Below are positions 32,831 through 42,884 of a stretch of DNA of 64,000 bases, in pieces (the stretch's first letter is position 1; every line of letters starts with the position of its first letter). The stretch spans positions 1-64,000 of the forward strand of contig RXON01001627.1 of NCBI GenBank assembly GCA_009667805.1, in the 5' to 3' direction. Below the pieces are notes generated by a model that saw only the letters and a program-made list of their open reading frames with translations, was not told the DNA's origin and made no database searches. This stretch comes from Leptobrachium leishanense (Eukaryota; Chordata; Amphibia; Anura; Megophryidae). A program made the translations under genes and the position numbers.

Positions 32831-34143
32831 CGTCTTATTCCACATTCAACTGTTCAGGTGGGGGCTGCATCGGTTGTTTTCTCAGGAGTTGGGAGGTTTT
32901 AACATTGGATCCTTGGGTCCTCCATACTGTGGGGGGATTCGAAATAGAATTCGAGTCTACCCCTCCTTGCGGGGCGAAACCCCCCCAGCCTCTACACCTT
33001 TCCGTAGACCAAGAGCTCTTGGTTCAGGAAGAAGTCACGGCTCTGGCGTTGAATGTGTGGGTGACGTATCGTCATTTCCAGATGGAGGGTTTTCATACTC
33101 TCAGGGATACGCTTTACAAGAACGATTGGTTGGTCAAGCTGGATTTGAAAGACGCGTACCTTTCGGTCCCCATGGCTCCAACGTCCAAAGACTTCCTTTG
33201 TTTCCCCTGGCGCGACCGCATGTGGCGCTTCACATGCCTACCGTTTGGCCTTTCATCCGCTCCGTGGTGCTTCACGAAGCTCATGAAACCGATCGTGGAA
33301 GCTCTGCGTATACGGGGCGTACGCCTCGTCATTTACTTAGACGATATTCTATTGATGGCAGATTCCGCAGAATCTCTTCTCCATTTGTCATGGACAATCT
33401 CGCTCTTACAAGATTTGGGTTTCCTGATAAACGAGGAGAAGTCTCTGTTGGTGCCCACTCGGGGCTTAGAGTTCCTAGGTTTTCTGCTGGACTCGCACGA
33501 CATGACACTCAAGTGTTCCCCCTTCCAAAATCCGTTCCATTCGCAAGGAAGTTCGTTCACTCTTGCGGGACCCCTTACCCACGTTAAGGGAGCTGGCGAG
33601 GGTTATCGGTCTCCTAGCTGCGACTCGGCTGGCGGTTCTCCCGGCTCCTCTTCATTACAGGGCCCTCCAGAGATTGAAGGCCGTTCTTTCCGTTCGGTGA
33701 CGGATTATTCCCGCAGGGTTCCCCTCTCCGACGATGCGAGGAGGGATCTGGAATGGTGGTTGACGGATTGGTCTCGTTGGAATGCTTGCCCAAGCCGGCT
33801 TCCTTTACCGACGTTGACTATAGAATCCGACGTGAGCCGTTCGGGTTGGGGGGCGCGCTGCGGAGTGGTGGAGACAGGAGGTGGTTGGTCGATCCAGGAA
33901 CAGGGTCTCCATATCAACGCTCTGGAGTTGCTCGCGGCGTTCTTCGCCCTCAGATGCTTTTCCAGGGGGACCAATCACCACTGTGTCCTCCTCAAGCTGG
34001 ACAACCTATCGGCGGTCAGATACATCAATGCTCTGGGGGGACCTCGCTCGATGGCTCTGACGTCGGTGGCCACCGACCTGTGGAGCTTTTGTCTTCCTCG
34101 GGGTCTGTTGTGGCCCAGTACCTTCCAGGTCTCGCCAATATAG
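32830..34143 (+). pseudogene. DIRS reverse transcriptase and RNase H
   Basis: Motifs in order: LVKLDLKDAYLSVPM (motif A), LPFGLSSAPWCFTKLM (motif B), VIYLDDILLMA (motif C; YLDD codons 33334-33345), GFLINEEKSLL, then the RNase H ESDVSRSGWGA, INALELLA and LKLDNLSAVRYIN. Between about 33515 and 33690 the open frame is not the functional one: the alternative frame gives IRKEVRSLL and LARVIGLLAATRLAV, so two compensating indels flank it. A third shift near 34110 moves the end (LANIVADWNSR, DLFASRLN) to another frame. Confidence 0.85.
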
Positions 34144-34372
34144 TGGCGGACTGGAATTCGCGCCACCTGACGGACTCGGGGGATTGGCGTCTGCAACCTT
34201 CTGTGTTCGCCGCCATCGACGAGTTATGGGCTCCTCTCAGGATGGATCTTTTTGCTTCCAGGCTGAATTTTACAGTTGGCGGCCGGATCCGGAGGCATTA
34301 GGCACAGACGCCTTCGTTCAGAGTTGACCGGAGGGTCGTCTCTTTGCCTTCCCTCCGTTTCAGCTGTGAGTT

Positions 34373-35530
34373 TTGAGTTTTGCGAATTTTGAGGCGTCTC
34401 TGCGACACGGGGTCGGAACTGGTGTTGGTGACACCGCTCTGGCGGACCCAACCGTGGTTCCCCCTGCTATTGGAATTATCTCTGGCGCCGCCCAGGTTGA
34501 TTCCACACTCGCCCTCCCTGCTTCTGGGGCCAGACGGCCTTCCTCACCCGTTGTTACGGGAGGGGCGGTTGTCCCTCGTGGTTTGGTTGATTTCCGGTTC
34601 TCTTGGCGGGCCACGGGCATTTCGGCTAGAACTGAGGCATTACTGCAACAAGCTTGGGCCCCAGGTACGAAGGGGGCCTATCGCTCTGCCTGGTCAGCTT
34701 GGCACAATTTGTGTCTGCGACGGGGTGAGGATTCCACTTCTGCCCCTCTAAGGTCAGTTTTGGATTTCTTGTCATCTCTTTTTGATTCAAGATTGGCGTT
34801 CCGTACCATCAACGTTTACCGTTCCGCATTGTCTGCTGGTCACTGGGGTTTCGATAGTTACCCACTGGGTCGACATCCGTTGGTGTGTCGCCTCCTTAAA
34901 GGGGTGCGTTTATCTCGGCCTCCTGTTCCACGTTATTCCTCGACGTGGGATGTTTCCATTGTTCTGAATTTTCTTCGCACTTGGCCGGGTAATGCTTCTC
35001 TTTCCTTACGTCAGTTGTCGGCGAAGTTGCTGGTGTTACTGTGTTTGATCTCCTGTAAACGGGTTGGCGACGTTCGAGCGCTGGACTTTGGGGCACGATC
35101 TTTTCTCCCGGAGGGGGTTTGTTTTGATGTGTCCCGGCAGACTAAGACCGCAATACGTACGGTGTTTTTTCTGGCATACCCGGGGGTCCCGGACTTATGT
35201 CCTGTTCTTTGCCTTAGGGAGTATGAGAGTCGCACTTTGGCTTTTCGTTCACTCCCTGTGTCTCCGCTGTTTATCTCCTTTTGTGCTCCGCATAAATCTG
35301 TTAGTTCACCTACGCTGGCGAGGTGGGCTCGTTGGTTGTTAGATCTTGCTGGGGTTGATGTTTCTCTTTTTGGCGCACATTCTATAAGTAGCGCAGCGGC
35401 TTCTAATGCTTTCCTAGCTGGCTGCCGCCTGGAGGACATTATGAAGTCTGCAGATTGGTCACAAGAGTCTACTTTTCGTACCTTCTACTTTAAACCGGTC
35501 TCGCATTGGTCTCAGGCACTGATGCGTTGA
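34373..35530 (+). CDS. DIRS tyrosine recombinase, catalytic Arg II changed
   Basis: An open frame of about 385 codons. It replaces integrase in DIRS elements by recombining circular cDNA into the genome. Seen: the N-terminal SAM-like part with GTKGAYRSAWSAWHNLC and LAFRTINVYRSALS, first catalytic Arg in SCKRVGDVRAL (CGG 35060-35062), the HxxR position as HSIS (CAT 35378-35380; the Arg position is AGT Ser at 35387-35389), DWSQESTF, and the nucleophile Tyr in FRTFYFKPV (TAC 35486-35488). The decayed neighbour has HSGR at the same place. Loss of this Arg should cripple strand exchange. No ATG at the left edge, so the start is undefined; DIRS recombinase frames commonly overlap the RT frame. Confidence 0.85.
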   Translation: MSFANFEASLRHGVGTGVGDTALADPTVVPPAIGIISGAAQVDSTLALPASGARRPSSPVVTGGAVVPRGLVDFRFSWRATGISARTEALLQQAWAPGTKGAYRSAWSAWHNLCLRRGEDSTSAPLRSVLDFLSSLFDSRLAFRTINVYRSALSAGHWGFDSYPLGRHPLVCRLLKGVRLSRPPVPRYSSTWDVSIVLNFLRTWPGNASLSLRQLSAKLLVLLCLISCKRVGDVRALDFGARSFLPEGVCFDVSRQTKTAIRTVFFLAYPGVPDLCPVLCLREYESRTLAFRSLPVSPLFISFCAPHKSVSSPTLARWARWLLDLAGVDVSLFGAHSISSAAASNAFLAGCRLEDIMKSADWSQESTFRTFYFKPVSHWSQALMR

Positions 35531-35554
35531 ACGTTCAAATATGAAGCCTCCGAG

Positions 35555-35640
35555 CCTGCCTTAAAATTACCAAATTTTCCTACTTCCTATGACGGAAAGT
35601 TTGGATTTTAATAAGGACTCTGAGGCGAGTATTTCCCGCC
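35555..35640. repeat. DIRS internal complementary region
   Basis: CCAAATTTTCCTACTTCCTA...GGATTTTAATAAGGACTC is the inverse of the right terminus 36066-36140. The left flank CGAGCCTGCCTTAAAATTAC should be the inverse of the missing left terminus, so it predicts the lost end sequence. Confidence 0.8.
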
Positions 35641-36229
35641 TCTCCCACCCTCGGGGGGGGGGGGGTGTTCTCGACCGGCTGGGGTTGTTGCTGTGGAGGG
35701 GCGCAGCGCATGATTTTGTCTGATTTTGTTCCTCATAGTGGGGATGGGTGTTGATGTTTTCCTGTCCGCTCTTATTAATCCTTGGCTTCGTGTTATGTGT
35801 TTTTTACAGCCATGTGAATTCCTATGGGGTGGACCTTCGTGTGGACTTAACGTGCGCCCTGGACTTGGTTCCTGTTTGTGCCTGGGCATCGTTCCGTTAG
35901 TCGCATGAAGAAAGAGGGTGTGACTGCTCCAGCCTAGACCATTTATAGACTTGGGGGCGGGGCTTACAGACTGGGAGTATACCCCACGTTGGGGGGCTTG
36001 TTTTGTTTTTTTCTTGTTCTTTATTGTCACTGTTCTTTACTGCTGTGGGTGCAATAAAGAAAGGGATTGCAAATACTCGCCTCCGAGTCCTTATTAAAAT
36101 CCAAACTTTCCGTCATAGGAAGTAGGAAAATTTGGTAATTGCATTTTGTTTCACACAGTGTTATAGGGATAAGCGTAGATGGCACTTTTTTCCTGTAGTT
36201 CAATACACACTTTCCTCAACCTGGACATG

Positions 36230-36766
36230 CCGTGTCATTGTACTCATCCAGAGTTGTTTCCTGGAGCTTCATCCAAGATCCCCTACGCCATCACGATCCC
36301 TAAGTCCTGTGTCTCCTCTCTCCACAGGTAGGACATTATCACCCATCATCCACAGTCACCCACATCTCATCTGATCGCCTGCATACTTTTGCTGGTAAGA
36401 CATTATCACCCATTATTCAGACACCCACATCTCATCTGATCATCTGATCGCCTGCATATTGGTATTTTCTATTTTTTATTTATATCTATTTTTGTTTTTC
36501 TCCACCATGTGCTTTGCTAATTAGCATGTGAATCTCCTGCCCTATTGACACAGCCCATCCAGCTTCAGGTGTTTGCATTTAGGCAGTTAAAAAGTAAACA
36601 GTCCGCCCTTTATAACATTTAAGACCAGCTCCACTGAGCCTTGGCTCTTGTGACATCCCCAAGTGGCATTCTTAAGTGGACATCCAGAGTTGTTTCCTGG
36701 AGTTGCGGGACTGGAGGAAGGAACTGCAAGGCCCACTTTTACTCTGGGTAAACGCACGTCTAGATC
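36230..36766 (+). promoter_or_regulatory. L2 5' UTR with internal duplications
   Basis: CATCCAGAGTTGTTTCCTGG occurs at about 36247 and 36681. A GACATTATCACCCAT...CACCCACATCTCATCTGATC segment occurs twice (about 36331-36375 and 36401-36440). Repeated 5' units upstream of the first ORF suggest a LINE internal promoter region, which is an inference. Confidence 0.5.
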
Positions 36767-37561
36767 ATGCTTTCTCTCACGCTTCTACTCTTTACTTCTA
36801 CTTTTCTCCTTAAATGGAACTCCTGCCCCTCTACCACCGACCCCTACACTATCTGCATCTCTCCCTCCCTCCTCTCGTCCCACATGATGGCCTCGCATGA
36901 GCTCCTTTGTTTCCTCAGAACATGGTCTCCCTCTAACTCTCGCGCTGCCAATCACTCCCACTCCCACAAATCCCATTCCCACCTTCTCTTTCTCACCCTC
37001 CTGCTGCTACTCTCTTCAGGTGACATATCCCCTAACCCTGGCCCCACAACACATCCAATACTTCCCTCTCATCCTATCTCCATCGCACATAAATCACCTC
37101 CCTGCAAGCCCAGCAACCTCATCCCCATAATCCCTCAGCGCCTGTCCTCTTTCTCCTGCGCCCTCTGGAACGCTCGCTCTGTGTGCAACAAACTCACAGC
37201 AATCCATGACCTCTTCCTTTCAAACTCCTTCAACCTCCTAGCTTTAACTGAAACCTGGATAACTCCCTCTGACACGGCCTCCGTTGCTGCTCTCTCACAT
37301 GGCGGTCTACACTTCAGTCATACCCCCAGACCGGGTGAGAGAAATGGTGGCGGGGTCGGAATCCTGCTCTCTCCCACCTGCACCTACCAGCATCTCCCTC
37401 CACCCCCATCCCTCCTCCTTCGAGACACACTGCATCCGCCTGTTCTCTCCTCTGGCCTCAGGGTGGCAGTCATCTACCGCCACCGGGACCAACCTCCCAG
37501 TTCTTTGACCACTTTGCTACCTGGCTCTCTCACTTTCTGTCTTCTAATCTTCCATGCCTAG
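36767..37561 (+). pseudogene. L2 leader peptide with 2A-like motif and endonuclease N-terminal part
   Basis: The frame starts with a hydrophobic segment (MLSLTLLLFTSTFLL), then SHLLFLTLLLLLSSG and GDISPNPGP (37019-37045), close to the 2A ribosome-skipping consensus D(V/I)ExNPGP but with Ser in place of Glu. The AP-endonuclease start follows: LWNARSVCNKL and LLALTETWI (catalytic Glu in TETW), GGGVGILL. The frame shifts out of the endonuclease after about AVIYRHRDQPPSS near 37500. Confidence 0.8.
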
Positions 37562-38303
37562 TTCTCGGGGACTTCAACATTCCATTGACGATCCTTCCGC
37601 CCCTGCTGCCTCCAAACTTCTTTCACTCACGTCCTCCCTTGGACTCACACAATCCTCCCTCCTCCCTACCCACCGCGATGGTCACGCTATTGACCTTGTC
37701 TTTTCCAACCTCTGCTCCATTTCTGAGTTCAACTGTCGCCCTTTCCCCATCTCTGACCACCACCTTCTCTCTTTCAACCTATCTGGACTTCCTAAACACC
37801 CTGCTCCCCCACCCCGCACACACACTCGCAGGAATCTACAGGCTGTGGACCCCCATCAATTCTCCAACCTACTTCACCACCTCCCTCATACCTCATCCTT
37901 CACCTGCCCTGATGCTGCCACTAATCACTACAACACTACGCTTATCTCTGCTCTAGACACTCTTGCTCCTCTTCGACTCTGTAAGGCCCCACGCCGCCAG
38001 CTTCAGCCCTGGCACACCTCCAGACTCGCTACCTGCAAAGATGCTCCCGCACCGCAGAGCGTGCCTGGAGGAAATCCCGCTCTGAAGCTGATTTTGTTCA
38101 CTTCAAGTTTATTCTCCGGTCATACACCTCTGCCCTCCACTTGGCCAAACAATCCTTCTTCTCATCTCTTATATCTACGCTGTCCTCCAACCCTAAACGG
38201 CTCTGGTCCACCTTCAACACCCTCCTCTACCCACCTGCACCTCCCCCCTCAGCTGCCTTCAGCGCTCAAGAGCTGGCAGACTACTTCCTCAGTAAAACTT
38301 TAA
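37554..38303 (+). pseudogene. L2 endonuclease C-terminal part and linker (copy 2)
   Basis: Contains HRDGHAIDLVFSN and SDHHLLSFNL (endonuclease His/Asp region). After LQPWHT a single-base deletion near 38022 moves the linker to another frame; copy 1 has the longer C run there and stays open. A second one-base deletion near 38385 separates the linker from the RT frame. Confidence 0.8.
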
Positions 38304-38418
38304 CTATCAGAAGCAACATCCCAACACAAGATAGTTATCTGCCACCTCCACTCCCACAGGTCCCATCTGCCACCCTCTGCCGCTTCTCCCAACCACTGAG
38401 GAGGAAGTCAATTCCTTA

Positions 38419-39909
38419 TTGTCCTCCTCACATCTCACCACGTGCCCGCTCGACCCCATTCCCTCACATCTAATTCCTCCCCTCTCCTCCTCCCTCACCC
38501 CTGCTCTCACACACATCTTCAACCTATCTCTCTCCACTGGCTCCTTTCCATCCGCCTTCAAACACGCGCTAGTTACCCCTTTACTAAAGAAACCATCCCT
38601 AGATCCCAACTCTCCATCCAACTACCGTCCTGTATCCCTGCTTCCCTTTACCTCTAAGCTCTTAGAAAAACTAGTCTTCAACCGCCTCTCCATCTTCCTG
38701 TCCTCCAATTCCCTACTTGACCCCCTGCAATCTGGCTTCCGTCCCCTACACTCAACTGAAACTGCCCTCACCAAAGTCACCAACGACCTCCTAACTGCTA
38801 AAAAACACGGCCACTATTCTATTCTCATCCTGCTTGACCTCTCGGCTGCTTTTGACACTGTTGACCACCCCCTCCTTCTACAGACCCTCAACTCTCTGGG
38901 TCTCGGTGACACTGCACTTGCTTGGATTGACTCCTATTTATCCAACAGGTCCTTCTGTGTGTCCTTTGCTGGTAACTCCTCCTCCTCATTGCCTCTATCT
39001 GTTGGTGTACCTCAAGGCTCTGTCCTTGGTCCTCTGCTCTTTTCCATCTACACCTCCTCCCTGGGCAAAATCATCAACAGCTTTGGTTTTAATTACCACC
39101 TCTACGCTGATGACACTCAGATCTACCTCTCTACCCCTGATCTCTCTCCCCCTGTCCTTTCCAAAGTCAGTGACTGTTTATCTGGCATCTCCTCCTGGAT
39201 GGCCTCCCACCACCTAAAGATCAACATGTCAAAGACTGAGCTCCTACTTATTCCTCCCTCTAATGCCGCCCCACCTCCTGACTTCTCGATCACGGTGGAG
39301 GGTATCACCATCTCCCCATCAAACCAAGTTCGCTGTCTTGGAGTTACACTTGACTCTGCTCTTTCCTTCATCCCCCACATCAAGTCTCTTTCCTCCTCCT
39401 GCCGATACCAACTGCGTAATATTTACAGAATTCGGCCATTTCTTACCGCTGTCGCCACAAAACAACTCATACACGCCCTGGTAATCTCCCGACTCGACTA
39501 TTGCAATAATCTCTTATCTGGCCTCCCTCTGTCCCACCTCTCCCCCCTACAATCCATCCTGAACGCCTCCGCCAGGCTAATTCACCTCACCCGCCGCTCT
39601 GTCTCTGCCGCTCCCCTCTGCGAGTCCCTTCACTGGCTCCCCATCCACTGCAGAATTAAGTTCAAAATCCTTATCCTTACCTACAAAAGCCTCACTAACT
39701 CAGCTCCCCACTACCTGTCCTCACTAATCACCAAATACACCCCAGCCCGCTCCCTAAGGTCAAACAGTGACCTGCGCCTAGCTTCTCCCCGCATCACCTT
39801 TCCCATGATAGACTGCAGGATTTCTCACGCGCAGCCCCCACTCTCTGGAACGCTCTCCCTCGTACTGTCAGACTTTCCCCTAACTTCTCTTCCTTCAAAC
39901 GCTCCCTGA
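38419..39909 (+). pseudogene. L2 reverse transcriptase (copy 2)
   Basis: 496-codon frame with [47 protein letters not shown] and YADDTQIY (YADD 39103-39114). It is intact through SRLDYCN. A missing base near 39799 (CACCTTTCCC here, CACCTCTTCCC in copy 1) replaces the natural C-terminus with about 40 unrelated residues. The N-terminal entry is better than in copy 1. Confidence 0.85.
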
Positions 39910-40169
39910 AAACATTCCTATTTAGGGAAGCCTACCACCCAACTCACTGACGCAACCATCAATCCCTCTCACCTTACAGTCCTCTCCTCCTGTTTCCAAC
40001 CCCAACCCTCCCAGATTGTGAGTTCCTACGGGAATAGGGCCCTCATCTCCTCCTGTACTGTTTGTCAAATGTTGTTCAATGTATTGTAACCCTGTCTATA
40101 CTGTGCTTATTGTACAGCGCTGCGGAATATGCTGGCGCTTTATAAAGAATAATAATAATAATAATAATA

Positions 40170-41227
40170 ACAATCCCAATGCTCTAGCTAGTGCTTATCC
40201 ACAGGATAAAGGGAACCGCAAGAAGAAAAAAAAAAACACTTTTCTTTTTGCCTTTGATCACTGGAGACACGCACGAGCTCTCACGGCTTTTGAATGACCA
40301 CCAGCTTCTTTGATCAGGTCACAGTAAACGGCAAAGCCCGGTATTATAGTGCCAACAAACGTGGCATTTCTCAAAAGCAAAACCTATATAGTGACAGAAG
40401 TCGCACTGCGAGATTCCTCCTGCCACTCTTTGAAGTCCACTCTTCTGAATCGCAAGTGATTTTCCACAGGCATTAAAACACCTGTGGATTTGTGAATAAT
40501 GCCTTAGGTCTCTTAAACTTAACCCATTCTCATCATGGTGTCTGCTATGCAGTCCTCACATCGGGTGGGTCTAAACGCCACGGGAAGGGGTAGCATGCCC
40601 CGCTGGCTCCTGTCGCATGCCTCCCAGCCTCCATCATTGAGCTGCCGCGGGCTGCCTGAACTCAGGCCATCCACAGCAGCCAATGATGCGCCCAGCGCAG
40701 CAAACAGGAGGCAGTCTGGAGGGGTTCCCGTCTGCCAGGCCACAACTCCCACGGCAGCAGGGGGTTAAGAGGCGAAAAATAGAAACACAACACAGGAATC
40801 CAGAGAGATGCACAAGAACAACCATCCCGCCGGTAACATGACATTGATGTTTAGCCTGACTGTGCATTGAAATATTAAATCTTAACCCCTTACCGCCCTA
40901 GGACGTGCTATCCCGTCCTGGAGGGCTTTGAAGACGAAGGGAGTACTGGCATGCCCCGCGGTCTTCAATGGGCCTCAACGCAGCCATCCCCCTGCAACCA
41001 ATGACGCGTGCCGTGTGTCGGCTGCAGGGGCGGGCTGAAATCAGCAGCCCGAGCGGCAGCTGATGGTGAGGCATACCTGTACGCCTCGCCGGCATTTAGC
41101 CACCCCGACGAGCGATGCCTGGCCGTTGTTAAGGGCCACTACCACCAAAAAAAATTCTTATATTGTTTGAGGTTGTTGATATCTTACATTTGCTCTTGTT
41201 TTCTCTTGTAGGTTTAGTTAAGAAAAT
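40170..41227. other. Unassigned DNA with fragmentary repeats
   Basis: No protein motif. TTAACCCCTTACCGCC at about 40883 and TTGTTAAGGGCC near 41126 may be the ends of another TTAA-type MITE (about 40883-41132), with GC-rich hairpin-prone sequence between. Small open frames look random. Confidence 0.35.
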
Positions 41228-41382
41228 ATTTTCCTCTATATGTGTCACATTTTCCTCTATATGTGTCACTGGGCGCATCCATTGTGTGATATTTTCCTCT
41301 ATATGTGTCACTGGGCGCATCCATTGTGTGATATTTTCCTCTATTTGTGTCACTGGGCGCATCCATTGTGTGATATTTTCCT
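41228..41382. repeat. 42-bp minisatellite, about 3.5 copies
   Basis: Unit GGGCGCATCCATTGTGTGAT followed by ATTTTCCTCTATATGTGTCACT. Two half units (ATTTTCCTCTATATGTGTCAC, 21 bp) precede the full units. The open frames across it are repeat translations. Confidence 0.9.
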
Positions 41383-41748
41383 GTGTCAATTACTACAAAA
41401 GGAAAAGAAAATCTGCAGCATGTGTTTTAGAACATGTTTTGTTTGCAATACACAAGTAATCCAGTTAGAGCTCATGTTCGTGGCAGTGTCCCTTAAATCA
41501 TTATTTTAGAAACACACGTGGCATCGTTTACTTTTTGTGGTGTTACGTTCAGTCGTTTCGTTCAAAGTCCTGTTGTCAGCCGGGATGGCGGGATCCTCAC
41601 AAGCAGGAGCTGAAATATAGAACGTTTTAAAAGGAGTATATTAATCCTGGATCTTTCAAAGCTTGAAATAGGTATCATGCCTCACGTGTCCCTTCCCATT
41701 TATAAAGGGTTCTGCACATCAGCATACCTTTTTCTTGTACCGCTAACA

Positions 41749-41873
41749 CAGGGGTCAGCATCCTCGAACCCCAGAGGTTTTGGAACTAAACTTCCCATGA
41801 TGCTCATTAGGTCAGCAGAGGTTCAAAGGAAATGTAGTTCCAAAACATCTGGGGGATAAGGTTGCTGACACTG
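41749..41873. mobile_element. hAT-like palindromic MITE
   Basis: Begins CAGGGGTCAGCATCCTCGA and ends GGTTGCTGACACTG. The internal arms TTTTGGAACTAAACTTCCCA and GGAAATGTAGTTCCAAAACA are complementary. The CAGGGGTC end is typical of hAT-Charlie-type elements. A sister copy is at 56700-56834. Confidence 0.65.
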
Positions 41874-42049
41874 GCTCTAATACAACAGCGGCAGACTGCA
41901 ACGGAACGATATGAGAAGACTAGGGCTGCAACAACCAATCGATTGACTAAATCGGTCTGTGCACAGCTCACACGGTTTTAGAGCCAGACTGAGTTAAACG
42001 TTAATAACCTCAGACTAGGTCAGTGCTGATTGTAGGATTTATTTCTAAT

Positions 42050-42225
42050 GTTAGTAGAAGTGGTAGAGGCCAAAACAGTAATTGAATTTAAGCAAGCATG
42101 GGATAGGCATAAGGCTATCCTAAACAAAAGATAAATCCAGGTTAAGTATCCGTGTAATTGGGCAGACTAGATGGGCCGAAAGGTTCTTATCTGCCGACAT
42201 TTTTCTATGTTTCTATGTTATGTCA
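42050..42225 (+). mobile_element. CR1-like LINE 3' fragment
   Basis: Contains AAGCATGGGATAGGCATAAG, GGGCAGACTAGATGGGCCGA, TTCTTATCTGCCG and a TTTCTATGTTTCTATGTTATG tail. The ATTCTATG-type 8-bp terminal repeat is a hallmark of CR1 3' ends. Confidence 0.65.
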
Positions 42226-42229
42226 GACA

Positions 42230-42882
42230 GTTTGTTTTTATTTATTTTAAAGCAATAGCAGCACTATAGCACAGACCCTCGGGTGCTGCCACTGGGTGGA
42301 GGAGCTGTACCACTTGTTTTAACTTTGCTTGAAGCTGGAGTCCTGTGCCAGCACCCCACCCTCCCTGCCTTCCTCCGGTCCGGAGTCGCGATCCCTCACT
42401 TTGGTCCAGTCCCTCTCTCCTCTAACTTCCTATCACACTTGGGTCTAAGGTGTACAGTGAACATACTCCAACAGGTCCTTGCCAGAACGCACTCCCTACC
42501 ATCTTCGGTCCCTGCTCCCACTCAGTGTGTTCTTCAAATGTTTACGTGACACTACTTTAATAATCTAAAGTGGTCTGGATTATGTAGTCAGCCTACGTGG
42601 AGTGCCCCCTCCCCCCCTTCTCACCCTGCTTTCGTGTTGACATGTCTAGCAGACTGCTTGTATGCCATTTTTTTGGGGAGAAAGCAGACATGGGCTTGAG
42701 CTGTGCTCACCTTGTGAGCGAAAAGTGTGCAAGTTATCTCACGTAGTTTGTGTATGTACATATAAAAGTTATGTGCACTACGCAAACTGCGTAAGAAAAA
42801 AAGGGGGGGGTGGAGGGAGGGATTGACTTTTTCAAGTAGCATTCCATTTTAAGTAGATGGTAAAAGTAAATTGTATTTTTTG
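42230..42882. other. Unassigned DNA
   Basis: No gene motif. The 88-codon open frame at 42283-42549 has no recognised domain. Confidence 0.3.
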
Positions 42883-42884
42883 AC

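Larger units (their letters stand above)
30706..36140 (+). mobile_element. DIRS-type tyrosine-recombinase retrotransposon
   Basis: Inverted terminal repeats 30706-30870 and 35908-36072 pair closely (CAATCCCTTTCTTTATTGCA faces TGCAATAAAGAAAGGGATTG). An internal complementary region at 35555-35640 is the inverse of the right terminus 36066-36140 (CTACTTCCTATGACGG faces CCGTCATAGGAAGTAG). It carries Gag, RT-RNase H and tyrosine recombinase in DIRS order. DIRS elements insert as recombined circles and make no target duplication. The outer left end, predicted from the internal region to contain a CTCGGAGGC-type segment, is absent, so the left side is truncated. Confidence 0.95.
36230..40169 (+). 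mobile_element. L2-type LINE retrotransposon, near full length (copy 2)
   Basis: Contains a 5' leader, AP endonuclease, linker, reverse transcriptase, 3' UTR with TGTACAGCGCTGCGGAATAT and TATAAAG, and an AAT-repeat tail. It matches copy 1 (893-3588, opposite strand) almost base for base over 2.68 kb. Lesions relative to copy 1: a one-base deletion near 38022, another near 38385, and one near 39799, plus endonuclease-region shifts. Each lesion is intact in copy 1, and copy 1 lesions are intact here. The exact 5' boundary is uncertain. Confidence 0.9.

Noticed and set aside
32874..33587. 237-codon plus frame overlapping the DIRS RT
   Set aside because: Mostly a shadow of the RT frame. Only its last part matches the displaced RT segment and is described there.
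41129..41509. Frames with ITQWMRPVTHIEE or CHWAHPLCDIF repeats
   Set aside because: Translations of the 42-bp minisatellite.
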